From NCBI RefSeq assembly GCF_051401765.1, contig NC_135071.1, positions 19,260,961 to 19,324,960 of the forward strand: 64,000 nucleotides of DNA, read 5' to 3'. The first letter of the stretch is position 1. Each line of letters opens with the position of its first letter. This DNA comes from Calliopsis andreniformis (lineage: Eukaryota; Arthropoda; Insecta; Hymenoptera; Andrenidae). Positions 35,571 through 48,160 of this stretch are shown piece by piece. Under the pieces are notes generated by a model. It made no database searches and was not told the origin of the DNA. It saw only the letters and a list, made by a program, of their open reading frames with translations. Both the position numbers and the translations under genes were made by a program.

Positions 35571-36219
35571 CCTGGACACGTGTTTCTACTCATATACGGG
35601 TCGAAAAGTTGAAGGTACTTTTTCCCCAGAAATATCACCTTCACAATTTCTTCTCAAACCTCCCTCAAATCGCGCGCACGTTTCCGTCTGCCTCGCAACA
35701 GTTATTTACTCCCCAAGTAAATCTCTTTTCAATGAAACTCGAAATTTATCGGTCGCCCGGCGTCGACAGCCCCTAAATATGCAAACGTCGCCGCGGCGCA
35801 GCAGTTTCGTCCTCAGCTCTACCCCCAGTTGCCATCGAATTCGTTCCTCTAAAGAACAATCGACGCATCGATTATCATCGGTTTTCCCTCGAAACAAGGT
35901 CGCCACATATAACAAAATATCTCCCACTTTCCCCAGACAACGACGAATCTACAATCCACCGAGAAATTCCCCAGAGCAGAAAAGAAATCGAACGACTAAT
36001 TCAGTAGTAAATGAGGGTGTGTGTCGGGCAAAAGTCAGGAGCATCGAAAATCGAGGGAAAACAAGCCCTTCCCGCTCTGGCTGTGCGCCGAAAAGTAACC
36101 GAGCGTGGCCGTTCCACAAAGAGCCTGGGGCCAGGATCGCGTGTAATTTAATTCGTGGCGTGCTCGAAGCGGCGTCGAGGCACACGGGGGTTGCTCGAGC
36201 CGCGTGCAGAGGGAGGAAG
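35571..36219. other. Intron-like DNA, no gene recognised
   Basis: CpG-rich from about 35670, with overlapping small frames and no motif. It leads into the purine tract. Confidence 0.4.
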
Positions 36220-36290
36220 GGCGAGAGAGAGAGAGAGAAAGAGAGAAAGAAAGAGAGAGAGAAATAGAGAAAGAGATAGGGGAGGAAAAA
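36220..36290. repeat. GA-rich microsatellite
   Basis: GAGAGA-type dinucleotide runs are interrupted by AAAG and AATAG over about 70 bp. GAGAG runs are binding sites for GAGA-factor proteins in insects, but no promoter can be assigned here. Confidence 0.85.
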
Positions 36291-38588
36291 GGGGGATGAG
36301 AGATTTGAGGGTTGCGGAGGTGGTTAAGGTAGATGTCGTTGTCAAAGTGCACCTAGCCGAAAGACACACAAGCAGCCCCCTGGTTGAGGTTGCTGAATCC
36401 CCGTGCACCGTCACGATTTGGTGGTGGTGGTATTGATCCACCCCCAGAGCGTGACCGGGGGTTTGCTCTCGCTCCGCGTTCGCGTCGGTGTGTATCCTCT
36501 CTCGGTCCCTCTCTCTTCCTTTGACGCCGCTCGCTTCTTACCCTCCCCACCACCCCTCTCTGCCATACCCCTCTCCGCCAACGTTCCTCGCGCCGTTTCT
36601 TCGAAGGGGCGCGTTGTTTGCCCCCGTTCCACGGCCTCCCTCCGAGGCTGCCGTGTTTTTGCGACTTTTCCATTCGGAGTGCTCGTTGCCCGTTGTTCTT
36701 TCCGCGTTCCACGCGTATCTGTTTCATCGATGTTTTCTCTCCCCTTTGCGTCGATTTCCCTTCGTTTCCTTTCACCCCTGAGCGAAGGGAGGAGAGTGAA
36801 GGGGGGGAGAGTTTCCCTTTACACTGAAATCTTGCTCGACGTTCTTCGTTTTTCCCTGGGAAAGTTGCCCCGTGTCTGTGTTTCGACGAGGAGTTGGCTG
36901 ACTGCTATCCTGGAGACCTATTTTCCTCGGTGTTAGAAACCCTGCTGGAAAGCCTGACGCGAACTTTTCTGGAGGAAGCTGTTACTGGGCTTGTAAGTGA
37001 AGGTTATTACTGAATTTACGGTGGAGTGAATCGGTTAGCTGCCGCTATCCTCTGGTACTAATTTCCCCTTTTGGGAGCAGTTTGGACTCTTGGAAAGCGA
37101 CGAGCGACAAATAAGGGATTAGTTAGCCAACATCCCTCGTTTACGACGTCGTGCGGACTAATAAGGTTGATCTCGCCTTGATGGCTGTTCTTAGGTATAC
37201 GTGGATTCAGGGGAATGGGCTGTAGTTATTTATTTATTTCTGGGGGGTTTATTGTAGGGGTGGGTAATCCTTTAGTGTACCTAAGGGTGCATATAAATGT
37301 GCTGTAGAGGTTGGAGTATGTAAGGTGCTCGATGACAGGAAGTTCAATATTATCCTCAAATTTTTAGAGTCTGAAATTCTCATCTCCTCAAATTCTCATA
37401 TTCTCAAATTCTCTAGGTCTTTTTATATACATTTATTTCACTTGTCAGAATAATAAATCTTGTAGATCTAAAATTACTCTTAAAATGTGTCTGGACTCAT
37501 CCTACTAGCTACGCCTGACCTGCTTTAATGCACGCCGTCAGTAGAATAAGTCTCGAGTTACGTTTCTCACGAGCTCCACTCGCTTTAAAACCCTTAATCG
37601 AAACGGAGCTTGAGACGCAATTTATTTATTCTTGATTATCATCCTACTTCGACACAAAAGTCCTTATAATAAAATTTCGAACACCTCTTATCGAGCACCC
37701 TCTGCAATACGAAACACCATAGGAGGTACTTGGAAATTTATTATGTATTTAAATCTTTAATCACCTCGTAGCATCGACATCCCCCTTTTTCCCGCCGATC
37801 GACGAGCAGCGATGGAAAATTGCTCGATGTCTATCATCGAGTGTCAGGGAAGACAGACTCGTGGCATATTCATGTGGACCACATTATGGTTGCTCGTTGG
37901 CTCTAATGCGACGCAACTGCGCCTCGCGTGCGAGTGACAGCCGCCCAAATGCGCGTATCCTTTCGAACGATTGTCTCGAAAACGAAGTAGCACGTCGCCT
38001 CGAACACTGCCAGTAGGCTTCCCTGTCAGCCGCGCTTCGATCGAGTTTTCCTGAGTTCCTGCTGCATTTTCGTCTGCGCTAAGATTGCTTGAATTGCAAA
38101 TGCCAGAGGATCTGGTTTCAGCGTTGAGGAATATTCTCGACCCTCTTGGCCTCTTTGGCTTGACAGAACAGGGTTAATATTTAGTGGATCGGTGATCGGC
38201 AGGATCTATCGATCGTAGAGGTGTCCATTAATCGATTCCACGAAGAATCCTTGCGGCAGAGCATAATCGAACGACCGCATCAGCATGTCTGCCCGCAAAC
38301 ATCCGAAACTACTTCGTCGAGTGAGCGTCTGCCTGTGGTCGTGCCGAAACTGTCTGATTCCACTGATTCGAGGCTCGCTTTCGATCTGCTTTGGTTTGGG
38401 CCAGAGCTCCTGAACGAACTCAAACATCCTGCCACCTTGATTACTTAACCCAGACCTGGACGGTGTCTAATCGTTCCGTTTCTACTTGTTGGAAAAGGAA
38501 GCTTCGATGAGCTGGTGATGGTTAGGCTTCTTGGGTACATTTAATGGTACAAAAACATTAATTTAGGAGCCCCGAGAGATTATATTAA
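36291..38588. other. Intron-like DNA, no gene supported
   Basis: GC-rich to about 36960 with a 177-codon plus frame and a 140-codon minus frame overlapping, then AT-rich and mixed. A single copy of the 35-bp minisatellite unit (CAGTAGAATAAGTCTCGAG) occurs at about 37540-37560. No exon was recognised. Confidence 0.4.
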
Positions 38589-38589
38589 G

Positions 38590-39353
38590 ATTTGATAAAA
38601 ATTGGTCAACTTTGACTGAGGATAGCTCCGCGAAAAATCATCGTAGAGTCACGATTTTTCTTTTAAACTAAAGCTTGGAGCCTTTGCTCGAAGATATTAT
38701 GTTTTAATTTTGAGTTTAATGCACGCCTGGAACTGGAATCTCTTAAGTCTGAGAGCATGTTTGGTATAGTGAAAATTGCGAAGTTTGACGAGATGCAGGG
38801 ACTTGCTAAAATTTTTTTCTAAAAAACCATTTACAGGAGCATAAAGTTGGAACTTTCCCCTTTAATTTAAAAAAAAGATCAAGTCAATACGATTTTTTTT
38901 CGCAAAGTTACAGTACTTCAAAGTAATCCTTGCATTTCTGTCACATATCGCCCGCATTGGTACTACCCAATTTACATGGGATAACTTTAAAATACTGTAA
39001 CTTTGTCAAAAAAAATCATATTGACTTGATCTTTTTTTTAAATTAAAGGGGAAAGTTCAAGCTTTAAGATACCGTAAACCGCATTACCGAAAAAAATTTT
39101 CTGAAGACCCTGCATTCTACCAAACTTTGCTATTTCCAATATGAAAAACATGTTCTTAGCTTTAGGGGGTTGCAGTAAAACGAATACATGAATTTTAAAA
39201 TAGAGACACATTACCTTACACTAAAGATCTCAACCTTCAATTTAGAAGAAAAATCATGATCCTATGATGATTTTTCGCCGAGTTATCACCACTCAAAGTT
39301 TCCCGATTTTTGCCTCAAATTTTTCCACACCATAATTTTCTCGAACAGTATAG
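38590..39353. mobile_element. Family B nested-palindrome element, copy 2 (single-module form)
   Basis: The left end (AAAATTGGTCAACTTTGACTGAGGATAGCTCC) and the complement of the right end (AATCGGGAAACTTTGAGTGGTGATAACTCGG) are terminal inverted repeats. Inside there is only one central hairpin, CGATTTTTTTTCGCAAAGTTACAGTACTT facing its complement across a loop near 38950. Copies 1 and 3 contain two such modules. At about 760 bp this is the short form of the element. Confidence 0.8.
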
Positions 39354-42054
39354 AATCGCTACTTCTGCACTTTCTGAATGCATTGCTCCTAATGAATGTT
39401 AATACCCCAGGGAACGAAGACAGTAACCGCGATTTTAATGCTGTTCTGATTGCCCAACGAATCCAGTCCCCGTCCTGGTCGTCGAAATGATCGTGAATGG
39501 GTCTCCCCGAAAATCGATTATCGTCCATTGTTCCGTCTAATGGCCAAGCAATACGAGGAACAATGCACTTCGACGGGAGTTACAATTAATTTAAGCCGCG
39601 CTGAAGGTGGCGGGAACGAAACCACCGATCCCATCGCGAGCGTCGCCTCCGCGCGAAACTTGCTCGATGAAAAATGGAACTCTGTGGGGGCGCGGGGGTG
39701 GAGAGATTATCGGCGTCGCGTGTAATCCTCGTCGCATTGAAGCGAACCGACGCGAGATCCCGCGACTCTTTGTACCCTGGGCGACCCCTTTTCGAGCGAC
39801 GAGCTATTAATTAGGCTGCCAGTCGCCGCGTCGTCGGTATTAATTACTGACGCGACCGTATAATGAGCCGACGCTTAAATTACAATTGCGTTAGGGGATG
39901 AGACTTAATCCTGACGCGTGCCGCGTCGCGACGCTGCCGACGAGACGCGAGAACGATGGACGCGAGAGACTTTAAATGGAAAGCGGCTCCTGGTGGGTCA
40001 GAACAGGGTCATTAATCGTGAAAAGGAGGAATTTCAGAATATTAACGAAGCGGTAAATTTAGATGTGGGTATAGTTGGTTAGAGTAGTATCTAGCCAAGT
40101 TAATTGAAATTGTAGAATTGTAGGCCTCTATTTATTGTATATATTACTCAGACAGCAGTCCTGCTTGACCATCAGCAATCCCTACTGATCCTCAGCCATC
40201 GACTAAATTTGGAATAGAATTACAGATTTAATACAGTAATTATGTCTAAGAAATAATTCCTAGTAAATAATAATTTACTATGTAATATAATTTCTCAGAT
40301 ATAATTCTTATAGTGAAACTACCGTTGCTGATGTAGACTCAGGTTAACTATTCGAGTTACTCGAAGCTTATTTCTTGGAATAAACTGAAATAATCTTTTC
40401 TGGAATGTGCTGGGGATTAATCTTCGAAGGGTTCTCATAACTGGGAGATCGTTCTAGGCGAAAGAAGAATGGTCCTCTCCTTAATTAAATTTTCTAATCA
40501 TCCGCCATAGGTGTAAGAAATGAATCGCAGTTCGGTAAAGTTCGCAGCGCTGGAGATCCGAGCTCTTTAATTTTTCCTAAGTGGAATAGCCGTACGACTG
40601 GTCGGACAGCAGGATTTATGGCCGCGAGGCTCGTTTCAATATTCCCCGTTCTCGTTCCGTACGTCATACCTCCTTCTCCTCTTTTTTCCGCCCGGGCTAC
40701 TAAACTTTCCTCGATAAATATTACCAAGCCCTGAAAGTGGACCGCGTTATATATCTTGCCCCCGTTTCCCGACTGGAAACTTCCGCCGTTAATTAAAATA
40801 ATTATTATCGGCCCCCGAGAGCCGATTTGAGAAACGACTCAAATCTCACGGTGGCCTGGAGGAACACTCGCTTAACAGTGTGTGGACTGACATTAGTCAC
40901 CTTCTCTTATTAATATTGTAATTTAAACTAGACTGCATTTTTATGCGAGTCCATATTTTCATAAGCAGAGTTCAAGAGATAGAACCTAGATCAAAATTTG
41001 CTTCATCTTCTAAGTAGTGTAATCTACAATTTAATTTTCATGTTTGCTACACTTTTCTGAATTTCTATAAATGCATCAAAATCCAGTCTACTCAAAGTAT
41101 TGAGTACTATATTCAAGAAGCTTGATTCTAGTAATTCTTTATTAAGAGGATATTCTAGTTTATAGAGTTATTCTATAGGTCTACTTGGAAAATTTTCATC
41201 AAGGGATTCATTACAAATTTTTTATCGAATTTTTATAAAGATTATTTCTTTATATTTTAAGAACATATAGAATCTTTTTAAAGAGAAAATCTAGGGACCA
41301 TATAGTGCATATTTTCAAGGATATATATTTTGGAAAAAATGCAAAAAGTCGATTTTTTGAAAGTTTTAAATTAGAGAAACCTCTTAATTGAATTTCATGA
41401 GTTCTTAACTGATTTCTAATCGCGAGCTTATATCGAGGCAACACTGCAAGGCCGATCAAGCTCCAAGTGTCTCGGGCACGCAGTCTGGCGATGCAATTGC
41501 ATAAATCAGAGCGCTGTGGGATCGCTGTTAACCTAGTATTCAGTAGAGGCCCCCTTCTGCCAACAAACACACCACTAATTCCGAGGCCGCTTCTAATTTA
41601 CACCGTCTACCGACAAACGGAAGCCTGCCTAATCCCTTAATTATCCAGCTCGATATCAACGGCAATTAGCGATAATAACTCGTCGTCGCGGCACTGCGAA
41701 TCCTCCTAAATATTCTTACGTCGATACCTCGAAGGTGATTTCGAGGAACCAGAGGGTGTGGAAAATAACATTAGAGAGAACTGGTTGAGGAGTTGCAAAG
41801 ACAGTCGCGAAAAGATTCGACTGAAAATTTGGAACTGGAGAGGGCGAATGGTATTGGGAACGACTTAATTTGGCAAGTTGGGTGCCGAGGAGAATATCTG
41901 GCAATGGACGGGAGCGAGAATCCGGAAGAAGCTGCGATGGGGACTTTTTAGTACTGGAGAAAATAGATTTGGGGTGTGGGAGATTGAATTAGAGATTGTG
42001 TGGTATATTTATGTACGTGTAGAGTGATGAATTTTTTACAGAAATAGAGAACAA
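39354..42054. other. Intron-like DNA, no gene recognised
   Basis: CpG-rich parts (39440-39990, 40500-40860) and AT-rich parts (40020-40430, 40900-41400) alternate. Small overlapping frames have no motif. No RNA gene or array was seen. Confidence 0.4.
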
Positions 42055-42292
42055 GTGTTTGAATATTTGAGTATTTGAATGTTTAAATATTTGAGTATTT
42101 GAGTATTTGAATGTTTAAATATTTGAATATTCGACCAGCTGAAAATTTAAAAATTTGAGTAATCGAATATTTGAATATTTGTATATTTGATTATTTGAAT
42201 ATTTGAATATTTGAATATTTGAGTATTTGAGTATTTGAGTATTTGAATATTCGAATATTTGAATATTTGAATATTTGAAAATTTGAAAATTA
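42055..42292. repeat. TTTGAATA octamer array, locus 2 (degenerate)
   Basis: Units of 8 bp alternate between TTTGAATA, TTTGAGTA and TTTAAATA, with an interruption near 42135-42165. The higher divergence suggests it is older than the 27.4 and 47.8 kb arrays. Confidence 0.9.
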
Positions 42293-44277
42293 ATTAAAAA
42301 TGAATCATTTCTCTATTTTGAAAATTCGAATTCCGTAATTAACTATTCCCTCGCCAGAAAGTTCATCACTCTCCACAAACTAAATTACATGACACAAATA
42401 TCAAAATTTAATTTAGCTCAGCGGGGGTGCGAAAAAGAAACATCAACTGCCACCGTCTCGTGGAGGACCTAGCATTCAGAGACACGCTAAGCACAATTTA
42501 TCCTCGCAAGATAATCCCTTCTGGGTAGCATTAGCAGCGGGATCGTGCTGTAGGATATTATGCGAGTCGAGGGGTAATACGGATCGCGTTACAGGGAAAC
42601 GCCTTTCGAGTTTGACGCGCTTAGCGGCGCAAAGGTCACGTAGCTGCAGACGTGTAATTCCTGGTCCGCGCTCCGACGCGTTTCCAAATGCATGAATCAA
42701 TTAGAGTCACCTGCGTAACTTGCCATTACCTCTCCATTCCCTCTGCTTTCTCTCACCGAAATTCAACTTCCGAATTAGCTTCGAAGATCTTCTGTCCCTG
42801 GGACACTATTTTCTCGCTCTACTTTCTGTATTCCCTTTCCTTCAATCGTAGACAGAGGGCTTACTCTTGACAAAATGAAATAAATATAAAAATATACAAT
42901 TTTCATATTTAAGAAACAGTATTTTTATCAAGGTTTGCAATTTTATTGGCCTCTGAACAGTAGATACACGATGATATTTCATGGGAAAGTACAGGGTCTT
43001 GGGCGTGGGAAGACAGTGAAGAAAGGGCCCATAGGAGATCGAGACTGACACGCGTCAGATGCGAGTTTCTCGCGCTTTAAATCCTCCCCGGTTTCGGTGA
43101 ATTTTTCGCGTCACACCGACACGGTGTCCCGTGCACTTTGAATCTTAATGGCTCGATTTGTATTCACAACGAGGGGATGAATTTTTCATCGATGCACGAA
43201 GGGAGGCCTGTCCGTCGCTCCACCCTCGCCCCTTTGCCCACGAAAATGACCGATGACGGCTCGACACGTGTTTCTGTCCCTCCTCTTCCCTTGTAAACTT
43301 GATTCAATTGTCCTCTGTGCTCGAGAAGGGAAGAGTCCCTTCAAAAATAAAAAAAAAAACATATTTAAGCGATTTTCGAATTATGAGAAAGCTCTCTTAA
43401 ATTCTTAAAAAAATAAAGTAGAGCATCTCATATTTAGTCCCTCTCCACTACCTCAGGTCAATGAGGGAACTCTCCAAGTACGTATAATATCCCTCATTTG
43501 CAAAATGCATCAACTCCACGAAACCTAAATATTCATATTTATTCTAGATACAGAAAGCTCAGCATCGATCAAGTCCTCTGGCACTAAAATTGAAAAAAAT
43601 TCAGAAAGGGGAGTCAATCACTTTACCCCGTGAATCGCTCCTTCATCGAGAGACGTTGTGGCTGTTACATAAATTACAAACAGCCAACCAAGCGCAGATT
43701 GAAAGACCTCCCCCGTAGAGCGAATAATCGATGAATCCGCGATTATTTATTTCGACTCTGCAAGATAATAGTTCTCCACTGTTCGGCAGGAATTCACTGC
43801 CAGTTATGAAATTCTCTCTAATGAAAGCTCAAGCTGCCCCGAAGGAACGACGGAGGATCCATTTTAGGTGGGAGCTTATCAGACGGCATTATCGTTCGAT
43901 GGAGCATTCGGGTATCGGATGGTAGCGCAGAGAGGAGCGTCTTTGTTTCCCTCGCGTGGATCAGTACGCATGCAAATGGTTTATCGGGCGATATATGCAA
44001 CTGGGATTTGAATAATCGCATATTCATGCACGGGCCTGCGGAACTTTTGATCGCGAGAGGTGACTGAGCCGTCGCCTGCCCGACAACTCGCCGAATAATT
44101 CGAAAGCATTTTTCTATCGCCGCTTTTCCGACGAATTTAATTCACGCCTGAAGTTGGCTCGAGGAACCGAGCCCCTATTCAGCGAACGTAACGATTCTCT
44201 CGCCCTTTGTCCAACTTTTCGTGATTTTCCTCGTGAAATCGGAGCGGAATCGCGATCACCTGTCCTGGGTTAAGGCT
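42293..44277. other. Intron-like DNA, no gene recognised
   Basis: Mixed composition with several small frames and no motif. CpG-rich pieces lie at 42430-42690 and 43040-43280. Nothing further was supported. Confidence 0.4.
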
Positions 44278-44448
44278 CGTTCAGATTGGTCGAGTTACTT
44301 GAATTCAAGTGGCTCGAACGTAAGAGATTTTGGGTAATTTGACCAACGTGAACGCGTTGTTTTAAGTGACTTGAAATACCCCTTCAGGTTTCTATTTTCT
44401 CTAGGCACGTTCAGATTGGTCGAGTTACTTGAACTCGAGTGGCTTGAA
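44278..44448. repeat. Pair of about 41-bp direct repeats with internal palindrome
   Basis: CGTTCAGATTGGTCGAGTTACTTGAA-type sequence occurs at 44278 and again at 44408, 130 bp apart, with about 38 of 41 positions alike. The first copy contains the perfect palindrome ACTTGAATTCAAGT; the second has ACTTGAACTCGAGT. The spacing and inner symmetry suggest a small duplicated element of unknown type. Confidence 0.7.
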
Positions 44449-45289
44449 TTGAAGCAGCTTGAGTAATCTGGGCAAGGCTTTAGGGGAGTATGTCGCGGAA
44501 ATATTCGAAAATTTGGTCGCGCCTGGGAAAGGTTGCGAAGAGGGGAAGTAACGTTGCATAGAATTTTAAACGGTTCCATGAATTCGAGAGGGAAAACGTT
44601 TTTGGAAATGAACCGCGTGGCTAGATTAAACGTTCGGTCGAGCGTGGCTTTTCAAATTGAGGGATTTATATTTGCGGGCAGCCGTGTCGAGGGACCGTGG
44701 CTCCCTTTTCGTCGATGCGTTATTTGACTACTGGCCAATCCACCCCTTCGGACTGCCAACTAAATTAATTGGCAAACCGTAATTATTCTTCGCGGCAGTC
44801 GATTTTGGGACCCTCCACCGCGACGATCGATCGCGCTGCCTTGGAATCCTGGAGTTCCAACCTCGTCAAACGGAATCGAAGGGAATGCAGTGGAAAATTA
44901 AACGATAGGACCTCTGGGAATAATTATATAGCCGAGAAATTATTTGGAATTCAGTTGGAATTTCTTTTAGGAATCTTGTTACGGTCTGTGGAATATCAGA
45001 AGTCAATTTCTGACCTTTCTGAAGTGGAAACTGATGGAAAAATAAAGAGAAATGTATTTTAATTACAAAATTATGTACATATCGAATCGAGTTGGTCTTT
45101 CTTTAATTAGGTAGGGAAAATTCTAACCTCTCACAGATTCCAGCTCTTTTTTATTTGCCATTACTTCACTTAAAACTGCAGGCGATAGGTCATTAATTTC
45201 TTCGGTGACGCTCAAAGTGATAGCTTCAGCAACGTGAATTTCTAACCTAGTAATTAACGCCATAACCATGCGTTAATTGCCAGACATAG
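44449..45289. other. Intron-like DNA, no gene recognised
   Basis: GC-rich to about 44900, then AT-rich. A 97-codon plus-strand frame (44769-45062) has no recognisable motif. Confidence 0.4.
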
Positions 45290-45430
45290 AGAAAATTAGT
45301 AGAATAAGTCTCACGAGTCAGACACCGTGAGAATTCAGTAAAACAATTCTCAAGTCAGACACACGAAATTAAGTGGAATAAACCTGAAGCCGAGCATACT
45401 AAACTCAGTAGAACGAATCCATAATATATA
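45290..45430. repeat. 35-bp minisatellite, locus 3
   Basis: AGTAGAATAAGTCTCACGAGTCAGACACC is followed by CAGTAAAACAATTCTCAAGTCAGACACA, AGTGGAATAAACC and AGTAGAACGAATCC at about 35-bp spacing. Copies are diverged versions of the unit at 11.4 and 30.4 kb. Confidence 0.8.
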
Positions 45431-47739
45431 CACAGGAGATATTTCCTGAGGCCAGTACATACCATTCTGAATTTTTCTCCAGCTGAATCGAGATCTTATC
45501 GCAACTTGGATACTACCTCCACATCCCCTCAAACTTCCCCTTCCGCTTCGCTATCGGAAACAACAGGGACGTTTAGCCCCGCGCCATTTCCTAGCATCCT
45601 CGTCACGCTGCGAGTTTTCTGCGCGAGCTCCGGAAAGACGTAACAGTCCCGCGATCGCCAGGAGCGTTTAATACAGGTCGCACAATTTCCTGGCTTTTCT
45701 ACTGGCCGCGTGTTTGTGCCAGGATCCGAGCCAGGACTGGAGCCAACCGAATCGTCGCTTGAAATTTACCTAGAGGCATCCAATACTCGTGAGCCGCGGC
45801 TCTTTGTGTACCGTCAAAGGGATGCTCCTCGTAAAGCTTGGGGAAAATGTCGCTAGAAGAGTTTCGCGCTCTATTCTGCTGAGAAGACGCGTTAGACGAG
45901 AACGCTGCGCGGAAAAAAAAAGTGGAGCAACAGCATTCAGAGAATTCCTCCGCTTTAAATCTGGCTTTGAAGCGAGGGGAACTAGTTGTCCAGAGGTTGG
46001 CCGCATCAGAATCAAACAGTGGCCGCGGGATTAGCGAGAGAAGCCAAAGGGACCCTGTGCTGGGGGCCTGAAGTTATCGTGGCTGAATGAGTGCAAGTTT
46101 CCAGCTCGTATTGGACAACTGGCACGCGAGGATTTTGGTTTACCCTGCAAGTGCTGGATTTCTATTGTGCAGGGACAGAGGAAAGCATTGCAGAGGCTGA
46201 TCTAGACGATTTAAATGAACCAGTTTATACTTATTCTATTTCTTAATATTATGTTGGTACCAATATTATGTTAGTACAAATTGATTTTAAGTATTCAGGT
46301 GAACAAATTTATACTTATTCTATTTTTTAAACCTGTATCAATTTTGTATTAGTATAGGTTTCAAAAAATTCCAGACCTTCCTCTCATCGAAATTCGACAA
46401 TCTTGTAGATGATCGAGCGATCATCCCCTAAGAGTTAACCCTGCGTGTCTGCGCTTAGACAGAGTCAAGCTAGGACTCCTTCCTTGGGAATAATTTATCG
46501 GCTGATCGATATCTCGCTGGCCGATCGAGGAATGCGTCTCGAACATCCCCAGCTTACGATATTAATGAAACGCTGCCAGACTCCTCTCGAGTGGACCTCG
46601 CCTCGACTTAAAGTGTTTCGGAAGGAACGTCTGACCATAAAAATCATATTTCACTTTAAGGGTGCATAAGTCATTGAGAACGAGTTAGAGAAACGTTACC
46701 CACCAAATGGCATTTTAACTGGTGGTGCTTTATATCCACCAAAGATGCTTTTAATGTTCTACATTTTTAGAAAATCTATAAAAATTCTGTTATCTATCGT
46801 TTACCTCTGGAATGTCATCTAATAGTTAAAATTTGATTCCATGGAGGACTTTAAGAGAATAACAAGACAAGGCATCTGCTTTAAAATTCCCAGACTATTG
46901 ACGAAGGGTTAAGGACATCTCTCTATACACCTTCTGTGTAAAAATGTTCTTATTTACACAATTTTCATAAAAGAAATAGTACTCCAAATAAGGATTTCCA
47001 AAAATCTGGAAACTTAACTCCACTAAAAATGAAATAATCTGAAACGCCCAAAGTTTTTATTTTCTCTCGATGGGGCAGTCATCTCAGAGCACTGCATCTC
47101 TCAATCATCTTGGCATTTGATTATCCTTGCGCCCAACTTGTTACCAAGCAAGCGTCCAGAATTCCGACAGAAGGAAATGAAACGATTATCCATCCTGTTT
47201 TCCGCGTCTCGAGCATTCTTTGTCCACCGTTTCGCGCGCCTCGTTCTCTCTTGTTCAATTTTCCAGGCGTCGTTACGTAGTGTCCACGTGCCCCTCGGAC
47301 ACGTTTAACAAGAAAAAGTGCTTCTCGCACGATGATTTTCGGTCACGAAGTGGAGACTGCAAATAGCTCTGCAACTTTACCGAGCGTTGGGGCTCGGACA
47401 TCTCTGGGGGAGGAGATAAAGTGTAATTGCCCTGAGCTGGGAGAGGGAGAAATAGGGAGAAAGGTTTATCGGAAAGGCTTGTCTAACTCCTGTCTCTGGG
47501 CGGAGATTCGGGAGCTGATACGAGGGTCTTTGATGTTCGAGGGATTATTGAGTAGGAATTTGGTAACAGTCGAGCTCTGGTAGTTCTGATGTTACTTATT
47601 GGAAAATTGATGGGCAGAATTTGGGAGAACATTGATTGGGTGACTCGAGGGGGTAAGAGTAGGGGGTTAAGGTTGAAAATGTGATACCTGGAACTTGCGC
47701 ATGGGTGCTTCATTTCTCAGATTTCGTGCTCTATATAGT
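45431..47739. other. Intron-like DNA, no gene recognised
   Basis: GC-rich at 45470-46130 and 47110-47560, AT-rich elsewhere. Frames up to 83 codons have no family signature. Confidence 0.4.
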
Positions 47740-48160
47740 AAAATATTTGAAAACTTGAATACTTAGGTATTTGGGTATTTCAGTACTTGAGTATTTGAAA
47801 ATTTAAATATTTCAATATTTGAATGTTTGAATACTTGAATATTTGAATATTTGAATATTTGAATATTTGAATATTTGAATATTTGAATATTTGAATATTT
47901 GAATATTTGAATATTTGAATATTTGAATATTTGAATATTTGAATATTTGAATATTTGAATATTTGAATATTTGAATATTTGAATATTTGAATATTTGAAT
48001 ATTTGAATATTTGAATATTTGAATATTTGACTATTTGAATATTTGAATATTTGAATATTTGAATATTTGAATATTTGAATATTTGAATATTTGAATATTT
48101 GAATATTTGAATATTTGAAAATTTGAATATTTGAAAATTTGAAAATTCGAATACAAATCC
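47740..48160. repeat. TTTGAATA octamer array, locus 3 (longest)
   Basis: About 36 near-identical TTTGAATA units run from about 47827 to 48118, flanked by diverged copies. High homogeneity suggests recent expansion or ongoing slippage. A 134-codon minus-strand frame across it is an artefact of the 24-bp super-period. Confidence 0.96.
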
